This document shows positions 33,130 to 44,878 of a stretch of 64,000 nucleotides of DNA, piece by piece (position 1 is the stretch's first letter; every line of letters begins with the position of its first letter). The notes below the pieces were generated by a model. The model searched no databases, was not told where the DNA came from, and was given only the letters and a program-made list of their open reading frames with translations. The position numbers and the translations under genes are program-made. The DNA is from Karalla daura (Eukaryota; Chordata; Actinopteri; Chaetodontiformes; Leiognathidae), in NCBI GenBank assembly GCA_029224185.1, contig CM055192.1, positions 4,089,076 to 4,153,075 on the forward strand, in the 5' to 3' direction.

Positions 33130-36100
33130 TATCTCAGCTCCAGGGTCAAATCCGGCATCGGGATTGCTTTTTCCAGTGAGCGTGGGCCACCCCGGAGGCG
33201 GCCCACACCCCAAATGGTGGGTTTGGGCTCGCTCGCTCGGGGTCGGGATCTCGGCCAAAACGACAGGTCCGGGGTGGTCGTTTTTTTCACTTTCGGCGAG
33301 CTGTAATATCTCAGCTCCAGGGTCAAATCCGGCATCGGGATTGCTTTTTCCAGTGAGCGTGGGCCACCCCGGAGGCGGCCCACACCCCAAATGGTGGGTT
33401 TGGGCTCGCTCGCTCGGGGTCGGGATCTCGGCCAAAACGACAGGTCCGGGGTGGTCGTTTTTTTCACTTTCGGCGAGCTGTAATATCTCAGCTCCAGGAT
33501 CAAATCCGGCATCAGGATTGCGTTTTCCAGTGAGCGTGGGCCACCCCGGAGGCGGCTCACACCCCAAATGGTGGGTTTGGGCTCGCTCGCTCGGGGTCGG
33601 GATCTCGGCCAAGACGACTGTTCCGGGGTGGTCGTTTTTTTCCCTTTCGGCGAGCTTTAATATCTCAGCTCCAGGGTCAAATCCGGCATCGGGATTGCTT
33701 TTTCCAGTGAGCGTGGGCCACCCCGGAGGCGGCCCACACCCCAAATGGTGGGTTTGGGCTCGCTCGCTCGGGGTCGGGATCTCGGCCAAAACGACAGGTC
33801 CGGGGTGGTCGTTTTTTTCACTTTCGGCGAGCTGTAATATCTCAGCTCCAGGGTCAAATCCGGCATCGGGAATGCTTTTTCCAGTGAGCGTGGGCCACCC
33901 CGGAGGCGGCCCACACCCCAAATGGTGGGTTTGGGCTCGTTCGCTCGGGGTCGGGATCTCGGCCAAAACGACAGGTCCGGGGTGGTCGTTTTTTTCACTT
34001 TCGGCGAGCTGTAATATCTCAGCTCCAGGGTCAAATCCGGCATCGGGATTGCTTTTTCCAGTGAGCGTGGGCCACCCCGGAGGCGGCCCACACCCCAAAT
34101 GGTGGGTTTGGGCTCGCTCGCTCGGGGTCGGGATCTCGGCCAAAACGACAGGTCCGGGGTGGTCGTTTTTTTCACTTTCGGCGAGCTGTAATATCTCAGC
34201 TCCAGGGTCAAATCCGGCATCGGGATTGCTTTTTCCAGTGAGCGTGGGCCACCCCGGAGGCGGCCCACACCCCAAATGGTGGGTTTGGGCTCGCTCGCTC
34301 GGGGTCGGGATCTCGGCCAAAACGACAGGTCCGGGGTGGTCGTTTTTTTCACTTTCGGCGAGCTGTAATATCTCAGCTCCAGGGTCAAATCCGGCATCGG
34401 GAATGCTTTTTCCAGTGAGCGTGGGCCACCCCGGAGGCGGCCCACACCCCAAATGGTGGGTTTGGGCTCGTTCGCTCGGGGTCGGGATCTCGGCCAAAAC
34501 GACAGGTCCGGGGTGGTCGTTTTTTTCACTTTCGGCGAGCTTTTATATCTCAGCTCCAGGGTCAAATCCGGCATCGGGATTGCTTTTTCCAGTGAGCGTG
34601 GGCCACCCCGGAGGCGGCCCACACCCCAAATGGTGGGTTTGGGCTCGCTCGCTCGGGGTCGGGATCTCGGCCAAAACGACAGGTCCGGGGTGGTCGTTTT
34701 TTTCACTTTCGGCGAGCTGTAATATCTCAGCTCCAGGGTCAAATCCGGCATCGGGATTGCTTTTTCCAGTGAGCGTGGGCCACCCCGGAGGCGGCCCACA
34801 CCCCAAATGGTGGGTTTGGGCTCGCTCGCTCGGGGTCGGGATCTCGGCCAAAACGACAGGTCCGGGGTGGTCGTTTTTTTCACTTTCGGCGAGCTGTAAT
34901 ATCTCAGCTCCAGGGTCAAATCCGGCATCGGGAATGCTTTTTCCAGTGAGCGTGGGCCACCCCGGAGGCGGCCCACACCCCAAATGGTGGGTTTGGGCTC
35001 GTTCGCTCGGGGTCGGGATCTCGGCCAAAACGACAGGTCCGGGGTGGTCGTTTTTTTCACTTTCGGCGAGCTTTTATATCTCAGCTCCAGGGTCAAATCC
35101 GGCATCGGGATTGCTTTTTCCAGTGAGCGTGGGCCACCCCGGAGGCGGCCCACACCCCAAATGGTGGGTTTGGGCTCGCTCGCTCGGGGTCGGGATCTCG
35201 GCCAAAACGACAGGTCCGGGGTGGTCGTTTTTTTCACTTTCGGCGAGCTGTAATATCTCAGCTCCAGGGTCAAATCCGGCATCGGGATTGCTTTTTCCAG
35301 TGAGCGTGGGCCACCCCGGAGGCGGCCCACACCCCAAATGGTGGGTTTGGGCTCGCTCGCTCGGGGTCGGGATCTCGGCCAAAACGACAGGTCCGGGGTG
35401 GTCGTTTTTTTCACTTTCGGCGAGCTGTAATATCTCAGCTCCAGGGTCAAATCCGGCATCGGGATTGCTTTTTCCAGTGAGCGTGGGCCACCCCGGAGGC
35501 GGCCCACACCCCAAATGGTGGGTTTGGGCTCGCTCGCTCGGGGTCGGGATCTCGGCCAAAACGACAGGTCCGGGGTGGTCGTTTTTTTCACTTTCGGCGA
35601 GCTGTAATATCTCAGCTCCAGGATCAAATCCGGCATCAGGATTGCGTTTTCCAGTGAGCGTGGGCCACCCCGGAGGCGGCTCACACCCCAAATGGTGGGT
35701 TTGGGCTCGCTCGCTCGGGGTCGGGATCTCGGCCAAGACGACTGTTCCGGGGTGGTCGTTTTTTTCCCTTTCGGCGAGCTTTAAAATCTCAGCTCCAGGA
35801 TCAAATGATCCTGGAGCTGAGATTTTAAAGCTCGCCGAAAGTGAAAAAGTGAAAAAAACGACCACCCCGGACCTGTCGTTTTTTTCCCTTTCGGCGAGCT
35901 TTAATATCTCAGCTCCAGGGTCAAATCCGGCATCGGGATTGCTTTTTCCAGTGAGCGTGGGCCACCCCGGAGGCGGCCCACACCTCAAATGGTGGGTTTG
36001 GGCTCGCTCGCTCGGGGTCGGGATCTCGGCCAAAACGACAGGTCCGGGGTGGTCGTTTTTTTCACTTTCGGCGAGCTTTAATATCTCAGCTCCAGGGTCA

Positions 36101-36250
36101 AATCCGGCATCGGGATTGCTTTTTCCAGTGAGCGTGGGCCACCCCGGAGGCGGCCCACACCCCAAATGGTGGGTTTGGGCTCGCTCGCTCGGGGTCGGGA
36201 TCTCGGCCAAAACGACAGGTCCGGGGTGGTCGTTTTTTTCACTTTCGGCG
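33130..36250 (+). repeat. 3.1-kb block repeated at offset 3,837, copy 1
   Basis: Matches 36967-40089. It contains a B unit without hairpin (33.5 kb), then about 12 units, a B unit with hairpin (35769) and the CACCTCAAAT unit. The offset is 21 x 177 + 120. At the left end the CTTTAAT / CTGTAAT state differs, and the same happens at the right end near 36250. Confidence 0.8.
35769..35888. repeat. Fold-back insertion 13
   Basis: Standard form. It is followed by a unit with CACCTCAAAT, a mark shared with the 2,096-bp series and with the copy at 39608. Confidence 0.95.
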
Positions 36251-39052
36251 AGCTTTAATATCTCAGCTCCAGGGTCAAATCCGGCATCGGGATTGCTTTT
36301 TCCAGTGAGCGTGGGCCACCCCGGAGGCGGCCCACACCCCAAATGGTGGGTTTGGGCTCGCTCGCTCGGGGTCGGGATCTCGGCCAAAACGACAGGTCCG
36401 GGGTGGTCGTTTTTTTCACTTTCGGCGAGCTGTAATATCTCAGCTCCAGGGTCAAATCCGGCATCGGGATTGCTTTTTCCAGTGAGCGTGGGCCACCCCG
36501 GAGGCGGCCCACACCCCAAATGGTGGGTTTGGGCTCGCTCGCTCGGGGTCGGGATCTCGGCCAAAACGACAGGTCCGGGGTGGTCGTTTTTTTCACTTTC
36601 GGCGAGCTGTAATATCTCAGCTCCAGGGTCAAATCCGGCATCGGGAATGCTTTTTCCAGTGAGCGTGGGCCACCCCGGAGGCGGCCCACACCCCAAATGG
36701 TGGGTTTGGGCTCGTTCGCTCGGGGTCGGGATCTCGGCCAAAACGACAGGTCCGGGGTGGTCGTTTTTTTCACTTTCGGCGAGCTTTTATATCTCAGCTC
36801 CAGGGTCAAATCCGGCATCGGGATTGCTTTTTCCAGTGAGCGTGGGCCACCCCGGAGGCGGCCCACACCCCAAATGGTGGGTTTGGGCTCGCTCGCTCGG
36901 GGTCGGGATCTCGGCCAAAACGACAGGTCCGGGGTGGTCGTTTTTTTCACTTTCGGCGAGCTGTAATATCTCAGCTCCAGGGTCAAATCCGGCATCGGGA
37001 TTGCTTTTTCCAGTGAGCGTGGGCCACCCCGGAGGCGGCCCACACCCCAAATGGTGGGTTTGGGCTCGCTCGCTCGGGGTCGGGATCTCGGCCAAAACGA
37101 CAGGTCCGGGGTGGTCGTTTTTTTCACTTTCGGCGAGCTGTAATATCTCAGCTCCAGGGTCAAATCCGGCATCGGGATTGCTTTTTCCAGTGAGCGTGGG
37201 CCACCCCGGAGGCGGCCCACACCCCAAATGGTGGGTTTGGGCTCGCTCGCTCGGGGTCGGGATCTCGGCCAAAACGACAGGTCCGGGGTGGTCGTTTTTT
37301 TCACTTTCGGCGAGCTGTAATATCTCAGCTCCAGGATCAAATCCGGCATCAGGATTGCGTTTTCCAGTGAGCGTGGGCCACCCCGGAGGCGGCTCACACC
37401 CCAAATGGTGGGTTTGGGCTCGCTCGCTCGGGGTCGGGATCTCGGCCAAGACGACTGTTCCGGGGTGGTCGTTTTTTTCCCTTTCAGCGAGCTTTAATAT
37501 CTCAGCTCCAGGGTCAAATCCGGCATCGGGATTGCTTTTTCCAGTGAGCGTGGGCCACCCCGGAGGCGGCCCACACCCCAAATGGTGGGTTTGGGCTCGC
37601 TCGCTCGGGGTCGGGATCTCGGCCAAAACGACAGGTCCGGGGTGGTCGTTTTTTTCACTTTCGGCGAGCTGTAATATCTCAGCTCCAGGGTCAAATCCGG
37701 CATCGGGAATGCTTTTTCCAGTGAGCGTGGGCCACCCCGGAGGCGGCCCACACCCCAAATGGTGGGTTTGGGCTCGTTCGCTCGGGGTCGGGATCTCGGC
37801 CAAAACGACAGGTCCGGGGTGGTCGTTTTTTTCACTTTCGGCGAGCTGTAATATCTCAGCTCCAGGGTCAAATCCGGCATCGGGATTGCTTTTTCCAGTG
37901 AGCGTGGGCCACCCCGGAGGCGGCCCACACCCCAAATGGTGGGTTTGGGCTCGCTCGCTCGGGGTCGGGATCTCGGCCAAAACGACAGGTCCGGGGTGGT
38001 CGTTTTTTTCACTTTCGGCGAGCTGTAATATCTCAGCTCCAGGGTCAAATCCGGCATCGGGATTGCTTTTTCCAGTGAGCGTGGGCCACCCCGGAGGCGG
38101 CCCACACCCCAAATGGTGGGTTTGGGCTCGCTCGCTCGGGGTCGGGATCTCGGCCAAAACGACAGGTCCGGGGTGGTCGTTTTTTTCACTTTCGGCGAGC
38201 TTTAATATCTCAGCTCCAGGGTCAAATCCGGCATCGGGAATGCTTTTTCCAGTGAGCGTGGGCCACCCCGGAGGCGGCCCACACCCCAAATGGTGGGTTT
38301 GGGCTCGTTCGCTCGGGGTCGGGATCTCGGCCAAAACGACAGGTCCGGGGTGGTCGTTTTTTTCACTTTCGGCGAGCTTTTATATCTCAGCTCCAGGGTC
38401 AAATCCGGCATCGGGATTGCTTTTTCCAGTGAGCGTGGGCCACCCCGGAGGCGGCCCACACCCCAAATGGTGGGTTTGGGCTCGCTCGCTCGGGGTCGGG
38501 ATCTCGGCCAAAACGACAGGTCCGGGGTGGTCGTTTTTTTCACTTTCGGCGAGCTGTAATATCTCAGCTCCAGGGTCAAATCCGGCATCGGGATTGCTTT
38601 TTCCAGTGAGCGTGGGCCACCCCGGAGGCGGCCCACACCCCAAATGGTGGGTTTGGGCTCGCTCGCTCGGGGTCGGGATCTCGGCCAAAACGACAGGTCC
38701 GGGGTGGTCGTTTTTTTCACTTTCGGCGAGCTGTAATATCTCAGCTCCAGGGTCAAATCCGGCATCGGGAATGCTTTTTCCAGTGAGCGTGGGCCACCCC
38801 GGAGGCGGCCCACACCCCAAATGGTGGGTTTGGGCTCGTTCGCTCGGGGTCGGGATCTCGGCCAAAACGACAGGTCCGGGGTGGTCGTTTTTTTCACTTT
38901 CGGCGAGCTTTTATATCTCAGCTCCAGGGTCAAATCCGGCATCGGGATTGCTTTTTCCAGTGAGCGTGGGCCACCCCGGAGGCGGCCCACACCCCAAATG
39001 GTGGGTTTGGGCTCGCTCGCTCGGGGTCGGGATCTCGGCCAAAACGACAGGT

Positions 39053-39064
39053 CCGGGGGGTGGT
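39053..39064 (+). other. 2-bp GG insertion in one monomer
   Basis: The normal CCGGGGTGG reads CCGGGGGGTGG here. It is the only +2 length change I found in the 177-bp units. It breaks the plus-strand open frame (31007-39142) and fuses two minus-strand frames. A run-length sequencing or assembly error in a G tract is a fair alternative. Confidence 0.85.
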
Positions 39065-39607
39065 CGTTTTTTTCACTTTCGGCGAGCTGTAATATCTCAG
39101 CTCCAGGGTCAAATCCGGCATCGGGATTGCTTTTTCCAGTGAGCGTGGGCCACCCCGGAGGCGGCCCACACCCCAAATGGTGGGTTTGGGCTCGCTCGCT
39201 CGGGGTCGGGATCTCGGCCAAAACGACAGGTCCGGGGTGGTCGTTTTTTTCACTTTCGGCGAGCTGTAATATCTCAGCTCCAGGGTCAAATCCGGCATCG
39301 GGATTGCTTTTTCCAGTGAGCGTGGGCCACCCCGGAGGCGGCCCACACCCCAAATGGTGGGTTTGGGCTCGCTCGCTCGGGGTCGGGATCTCGGCCAAAA
39401 CGACAGGTCCGGGGTGGTCGTTTTTTTCACTTTCGGCGAGCTGTAATATCTCAGCTCCAGGATCAAATCCGGCATCAGGATTGCGTTTTCCAGTGAGCGT
39501 GGGCCACCCCGGAGGCGGCTCACACCCCAAATGGTGGGTTTGGGCTCGCTCGCTCGGGGTCGGGATCTCGGCCAAGACGACTGTTCCGGGGTGGTCGTTT
39601 TTTTCCC

Positions 39608-39727
39608 TTTCGGCGAGCTTTAAAATCTCAGCTCCAGGATCAAATGATCCTGGAGCTGAGATTTTAAAGCTCGCCGAAAGTGAAAAAGTGAAAAAAACGA
39701 CCACCCCGGACCTGTCGTTTTTTTCCC
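39608..39727. repeat. Fold-back insertion 14
   Basis: Counterpart of the copy at 35769, 3,839 bp on. The offset is 21 x 177 + 120 plus the 2-bp insertion at about 39057. The CACCTCAAAT unit follows it too. Confidence 0.95.
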
Positions 39728-41143
39728 TTTCGGCGAGCTTTAATATCTCAGCTCCAGGGTCAAATCCGGCATCGGGATTGCTTTTTCCAGTGAGCGTGGG
39801 CCACCCCGGAGGCGGCCCACACCTCAAATGGTGGGTTTGGGCTCGCTCGCTCGGGGTCGGGATCTCGGCCAAAACGACAGGTCCGGGGTGGTCGTTTTTT
39901 TCACTTTCGGCGAGCTTTAATATCTCAGCTCCAGGGTCAAATCCGGCATCGGGATTGCTTTTTCCAGTGAGCGTGGGCCACCCCGGAGGCGGCCCACACC
40001 CCAAATGGTGGGTTTGGGCTCGCTCGCTCGGGGTCGGGATCTCGGCCAAAACGACAGGTCCGGGGTGGTCGTTTTTTTCACTTTCGGCGAGCTGTAATAT
40101 CTCAGCTCCAGGGTCAAATCCGGCATCGGGATTGCTTTTTCCAGTGAGCGTGGGCCACCCCGGAGGCGGCCCACACCCCAAATGGTGGGTTTGGGCTCGC
40201 TCGCTCGGGGTCGGGATCTCGGCCAAAACGACAGGTCCGGGGTGGTCGTTTTTTTCACTTTCGGCGAGCTGTAATATCTCAGCTCCAGGGTCAAATCCGG
40301 CATCGGGAATGCTTTTTCCAGTGAGCGTGGGCCACCCCGGAGGCGGCCCACACCCCAAATGGTGGGTTTGGGCTCGTTCGCTCGGGGTCGGGATCTCGGC
40401 CAAAACGACAGGTCCGGGGTGGTCGTTTTTTTCACTTTCGGCGAGCTTTTATATCTCAGCTCCAGGGTCAAATCCGGCATCGGGATTGCTTTTTCCAGTG
40501 AGCGTGGGCCACCCCGGAGGCGGCCCACACCCCAAATGGTGGGTTTGGGCTCGCTCGCTCGGGGTCGGGATCTCGGCCAAAACGACAGGTCCGGGGTGGT
40601 CGTTTTTTTCACTTTCGGCGAGCTGTAATATCTCAGCTCCAGGGTCAAATCCGGCATCGGGATTGCTTTTTCCAGTGAGCGTGGGCCACCCCGGAGGCGG
40701 CCCACACCCCAAATGGTGGGTTTGGGCTCGCTCGCTCGGGGTCGGGATCTCGGCCAAAACGACAGGTCCGGGGTGGTCGTTTTTTTCACTTTCGGCGAGC
40801 TGTAATATCTCAGCTCCAGGGTCAAATCCGGCATCGGGATTGCTTTTTCCAGTGAGCGTGGGCCACCCCGGAGGCGGCCCACACCCCAAATGGTGGGTTT
40901 GGGCTCGCTCGCTCGGGGTCGGGATCTCGGCCAAAACGACAGGTCCGGGGTGGTCGTTTTTTTCACTTTCGGCGAGCTGTAATATCTCAGCTCCAGGATC
41001 AAATCCGGCATCAGGATTGCGTTTTCCAGTGAGCGTGGGCCACCCCGGAGGCGGCTCACACCCCAAATGGTGGGTTTGGGCTCGCTCGCTCGGGGTCGGG
41101 ATCTCGGCCAAGACGACTGTTCCGGGGTGGTCGTTTTTTTCCC

Positions 41144-41263
41144 TTTCGGCGAGCTTTAAAATCTCAGCTCCAGGATCAAATGATCCTGGAGCTGAGATTT
41201 TAAAGCTCGCCGAAAGTGAAAAAGTGAAAAAAACGACCACCCCGGACCTGTCGTTTTTTTCCC
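41144..41263. repeat. Fold-back insertion 15
   Basis: Standard form, 1,536 bp after the previous copy (8 x 177 + 120). The next unit has CAAATAGTGG near 41366, which places a stop codon in the plus-strand open frame. Confidence 0.95.
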
Positions 41264-42856
41264 TTTCGGCGAGCTTTAATATCTCAGCTCCAGGGTCAAA
41301 TCCGGCATCGGGATTGCTTTTTCCAGTGAGCGTGGGCCACCCCGGAGGCGGCCCACACCCCAAATAGTGGGTTTGGGCTCGCTCGCTCGGGGTCGGGATC
41401 TCGGCCAAAACGACAGGTCCAGGGTGGTCGTTTTTTTCACTTTCGGCGAGCTTTAATATCTCAGCTCCAGGGTCAAATCCGGCATCGGGATTGCTTTTTC
41501 CAGTGAGCGTGGGCCACCCCGGAGGCGGCCCACACCCCAAATGGTGGGTTTGGGCTCGCTCGCTCGGGGTCGGGATCTCGGCCAAAACGACAGGTCCGGG
41601 GTGGTCGTTTTTTTCACTTTCGGCGAGCTTTAATATCTCAGCTCCAGGGTCAAATCCGGCATCGGGATTGCTTTTTCCAGTGAGCGTGGGCCACCCTGGA
41701 GGCGGCCCACACCCCAAATGGTGGGTTTGGGCTCGTTCGCTCGGGGTCGGGATCTCGGCCAAAACGACAGGTCCGGGGTGGTCGTTTTTTTCACTTTCGG
41801 CGAGCTTTAATATCTCAGCTCCAGGGTCAAATCCGGCATCGGGATTGCTTTTTCCAGTGAGCGTGGGCCACCCCGGAGGCGGCCCACACCCCAAATGGTG
41901 GGTTTGGGCTTGCTCGCTCGGGGTCGGGATCTCGGCCAAAACGACAGGTCCGGGGTGGTCGTTTTTTTCACTTTCGGCGAGCTTTAATATCTCAGCTCCA
42001 GGGTCAAATCCGGCATCGGGATTGCTTTTTCCAGTGAGCGTGGGCCACCCCGGAGGCGGCCCACACCCCAAATGGTGGGTTTGGGCTCGCTCGCTCGGGG
42101 TCGGGATCTCGGCCAAAACGACAGGTCCGGGGTGGTCGTTTTTTTCACTTTCGGCGAGCTGTAATATCTCAGCTCCAGGGTCAAATCCGGCATCGGGATT
42201 GCTTTTTCCAGTGAGCGTGGGCCACCCCGGAGGCGGCCCACACCCCAAATGGTGGGTTTGGGCTCGCTCGCTCGGGGTCGGGATCTCGGCCAAAACGACA
42301 GGTCCGGTGTGGTCGTTTTTTTCACTTTCGGCGAGCTTTAATATCTCAGCTCCAGGGTCAAATCCGGCATCGGGATTGCTTTTTCCAGTGAGCGTGGGCC
42401 ACCCCGGAGGCGGCCCACACCCCAAATGGTGGGTTTGGGCTCGCTCGCTCGGGGTCGGGATCTCGGCCAAAACGACAGGTCCGGGGTAGTCGTTTTTTTC
42501 ACTTTCGGCGAGCTTTAATATCTCAGCTCCAGGGTCAAATCCGGCATCGGGATTGCTTTTTCCAGTGAGCGTGGGCCACCCCGGAGGCGGCCCACACCCC
42601 AAATGGTGGGTTTGGGCTCGCTCGCTCGGGGTCGGGATCTCGGCCAAAACGACAGGTCCGGGGTGGTCGTTTTTTTCACTTTCGGCGAGCTGTAATATCT
42701 CAGCTCCAGGATCAAATCCGGCATCGGGATTGCGTTTTCAAGTGAGCGTGGGCCACCCCGGAGGCGGCTCACACCCCAAATGGTGGGTTTGGGCTTGCTC
42801 GCTCGGGGTCGGGATCTCGGCCAAGACGACTGTTCCGGGGTGGTCGTTTTTTTCCC

Positions 42857-42976
42857 TTTCGGCGAGCTTTAAAATCTCAGCTCCAGGATCAAATGATCCT
42901 GGAGCTGAGATTTTAAAGCTCGCCGAAAGTGAAAAAGTGAAAAAAACGACCACCCCGGACCTGTCGTTTTTTTCCC
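42857..42976. repeat. Fold-back insertion 16
   Basis: Standard form behind the TTTTCAAG / CTTGCTCG B sub-type, 1,713 bp after the previous copy. The next unit has the private change GAGCGAGGG near 43045. Confidence 0.95.
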
Positions 42977-43684
42977 TTTCGGCGAGCTTTAATATCTCAG
43001 CTCCAGGGTCAAATCCGGCATCGGGATTGCTTTTTCCAGTGAGCGAGGGCCACCCCGGAGGCGGCCCACACCCCAAATGGTGGGTTTGGGCTCGCTCGCT
43101 CGGGGTCGGGATCTCGGCCAAAACGACAGGTCCGGGGTGGTCGTTTTTTTCCCTTTCGGCGAGCTTTAATATCTCAGCTCCAGGGTCAAATCCGGCATCG
43201 GGATTGCTTTTTCCAGTGAGCGTGGGCCACCCCGGAGGCGGCCCACACCCCAAATGGTGGGTTTGGGCTCGCTCGCTCGGGGTCGGGATCTCGGCCAAAA
43301 CGACAGGTCCGGGGTGGTCGTTTTTTTCACTTTCGGCGAGCTGTAATATCTCAGCTCCAGGGTCAAATCCGGCATCGGGAATGCTTTTTCCAGTGAGCGT
43401 GGGCCACCCCGGAGGCGGCCCACACCCCAAATGGTGGGTTTGGGCTCGCTCGCTCGGGGTCGGGATCTCGGCCAAAACGACAGGTCCGGGGTGGTCGTTT
43501 TTTTCACTTTCGGCGAGCTGTAATATCTCAGCTCCAGGATCAAATCCGGCATCGGGATTGCGTTTTCAAGTGAGCGTGGGCCACCCCGGAGGCGGCTCAC
43601 ACCCCAAATGGTGGGTTTGGGCTTGCTCGCTCGGGGTCGGGATCTCGGCCAAGACGACTGTTCCGGGGTGGTCGTTTTTTTCCC

Positions 43685-43804
43685 TTTCGGCGAGCTTTAA
43701 AATCTCAGCTCCAGGATCAAATGATCCTGGAGCTGAGATTTTAAAGCTCGCCGAAAGTGAAAAAGTGAAAAAAACGACCACCCCGGACCTGTCGTTTTTT
43801 TCCC
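43685..43804. repeat. Fold-back insertion 17
   Basis: Standard form behind the same B sub-type as the copy at 42857, only 828 bp on (4 x 177 + 120). It is the last copy before 11.2 kb without any. Confidence 0.95.
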
Positions 43805-44700
43805 TTTCGGCGAGCTTTAATATCTCAGCTCCAGGGTCAAATCCGGCATCGGGATTGCTTTTTCCAGTGAGCGTGGGCCACCCCGGAGGCGGCCCACACC
43901 CCAAATGGTGGGTTTGGGCTCGCTCGCTCGGGGTCGGGATCTCGGCCAAAACGACAGGTCCGGGGTAGTCGTTTTTTTCACTTTCGGCGAGCTTTAATAT
44001 CTCAGCTCCAGGGTCAAATCCGGCATCGGGATTGCTTTTTCCAGTGAGCGTGGGCCACCCCGGAGGCGGCCCACACCCCAAATGGTGGGTTTGGGCTCGC
44101 TCGCTCGGGGTCGGGATCTCGGCCAAAACGACAGGTCCGGGGTGGTCGTTTTTTTCCCTTTCGGCGAGCTTTAATATCTCAGCTCCAGGGTCAAATCCGG
44201 CATCGGGATTGCTTTTTCCAGTGAGCGTGGGCCACCCCGGAGGCGGCCCACACCCCAAATGGTGGGTTTGGGCTCGCTCGCTCGGGGTCGGGATCTCGGC
44301 CAAAACGACAGGTCCGGGGTGGTCGTTTTTTTCACTTTCGGCGAGCTGTAATATCTCAGCTCCAGGGTCAAATCCGGCATCGGGAATGCTTTTTCCAGTG
44401 AGCGTGGGCCACCCCGGAGGCGGCCCACACCCCAAATGGTGGGTTTGGGCTCGTTCGCTCGGGGTCGGGATCTCGGCCAAAACGACAGGTCCGGGGTGGT
44501 CGTTTTTTTCACTTTCGGCGAGCTTTTATATCTCAGCTCCAGGGTCAAATCCGGCATCGGGATTGCTTTTTCCAGTGAGCGTGGGCCACCCCGGAGGCGG
44601 CCCACACCCCAAATGGTGGGTTTGGGCTCGCTCGCTCGGGGTCGGGATCTCGGCCAAAACGACAGGTCCGGGGTGGTCGTTTTTTTCACTTTCGGCGAGC

Positions 44701-44877
44701 TTTAATATCTCAGCTCCAGGGTCAAATCCGGCATCGGGATTGCTTTTTCCAGTGAGCGTGGGCCACCCCGGAGGCGGCCCACACCCCAAATGGTGGGTTT
44801 GGGCTCGCTCGCTCGGGGTCGGGATCTCGGCCAAAACGACAGGTCCGGGGTGGTCGTTTTTTTCACTTTCGGCGAGC
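44701..44877 (+). repeat. Reference consensus (type A) monomer with four short dyads
   Basis: This is a typical copy of the commonest unit, starting TTTAATATCT and ending GGCGAGC. It holds four short inverted repeats in order. GTGGGCC / GGCCCAC lies at 44758-44782 (11-base loop). CCCAAA / TTTGGG lies at 44785-44803 (7-base loop). AAAACGAC / GTCGTTTT lies at 44833-44860 (12-base loop). GAGCT / AGCTC crosses into the next unit at 44874-44893. A run of seven T (44857-44863) and a CTCG triple microrepeat (44804-44815) recur once per unit. No promoter, splice or protein-binding consensus is recognisable. The T run and dyads are candidate nucleosome-phasing or non-B-DNA elements by analogy with other satellites. 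Confidence 0.95.
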
Positions 44878-44878
44878 T

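Larger units (their letters stand above)
36967..40089 (+). repeat. 3.1-kb block repeated at offset 3,837, copy 2
   Basis: Counterpart of 33130-36250. It differs by a GG insertion near 39057, CTTTAAT for CTGTAAT near 38210, and TTTCAGCGAG (a CpG change) near 37485. The GG insertion raises the offset to 3,839 for the last part. Confidence 0.8.
43385..44878 (+). repeat. Fourth, short copy of part of the 6.6-kb unit
   Basis: Unit order matches 2512-4005 at an offset of 40,873: B sub-type TTTTCAAG, hairpin, two A units, CCCTTT, GAATGC, then CTTTTAT. It shares GGGGTAGTCG (near 43971) with the copy at 21247-24692 but not with copies 1 and 2, so it is nearer to that one. Confidence 0.75.

Noticed and set aside
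31945..34497. Long minus-strand open frames as genes
   Set aside because: Same periodic cause as the plus-strand frames. The minus-strand ATG is a recurring satellite site, and the frame crosses monomer and hairpin alike.
44833..44863. Intrinsic (Rho-independent) terminator: AAAACGAC/GTCGTTTT stem followed by a T run
   Set aside because: It looks like one, but the stem is weak, it recurs in every monomer, and no transcription unit or bacterial gene context is present.
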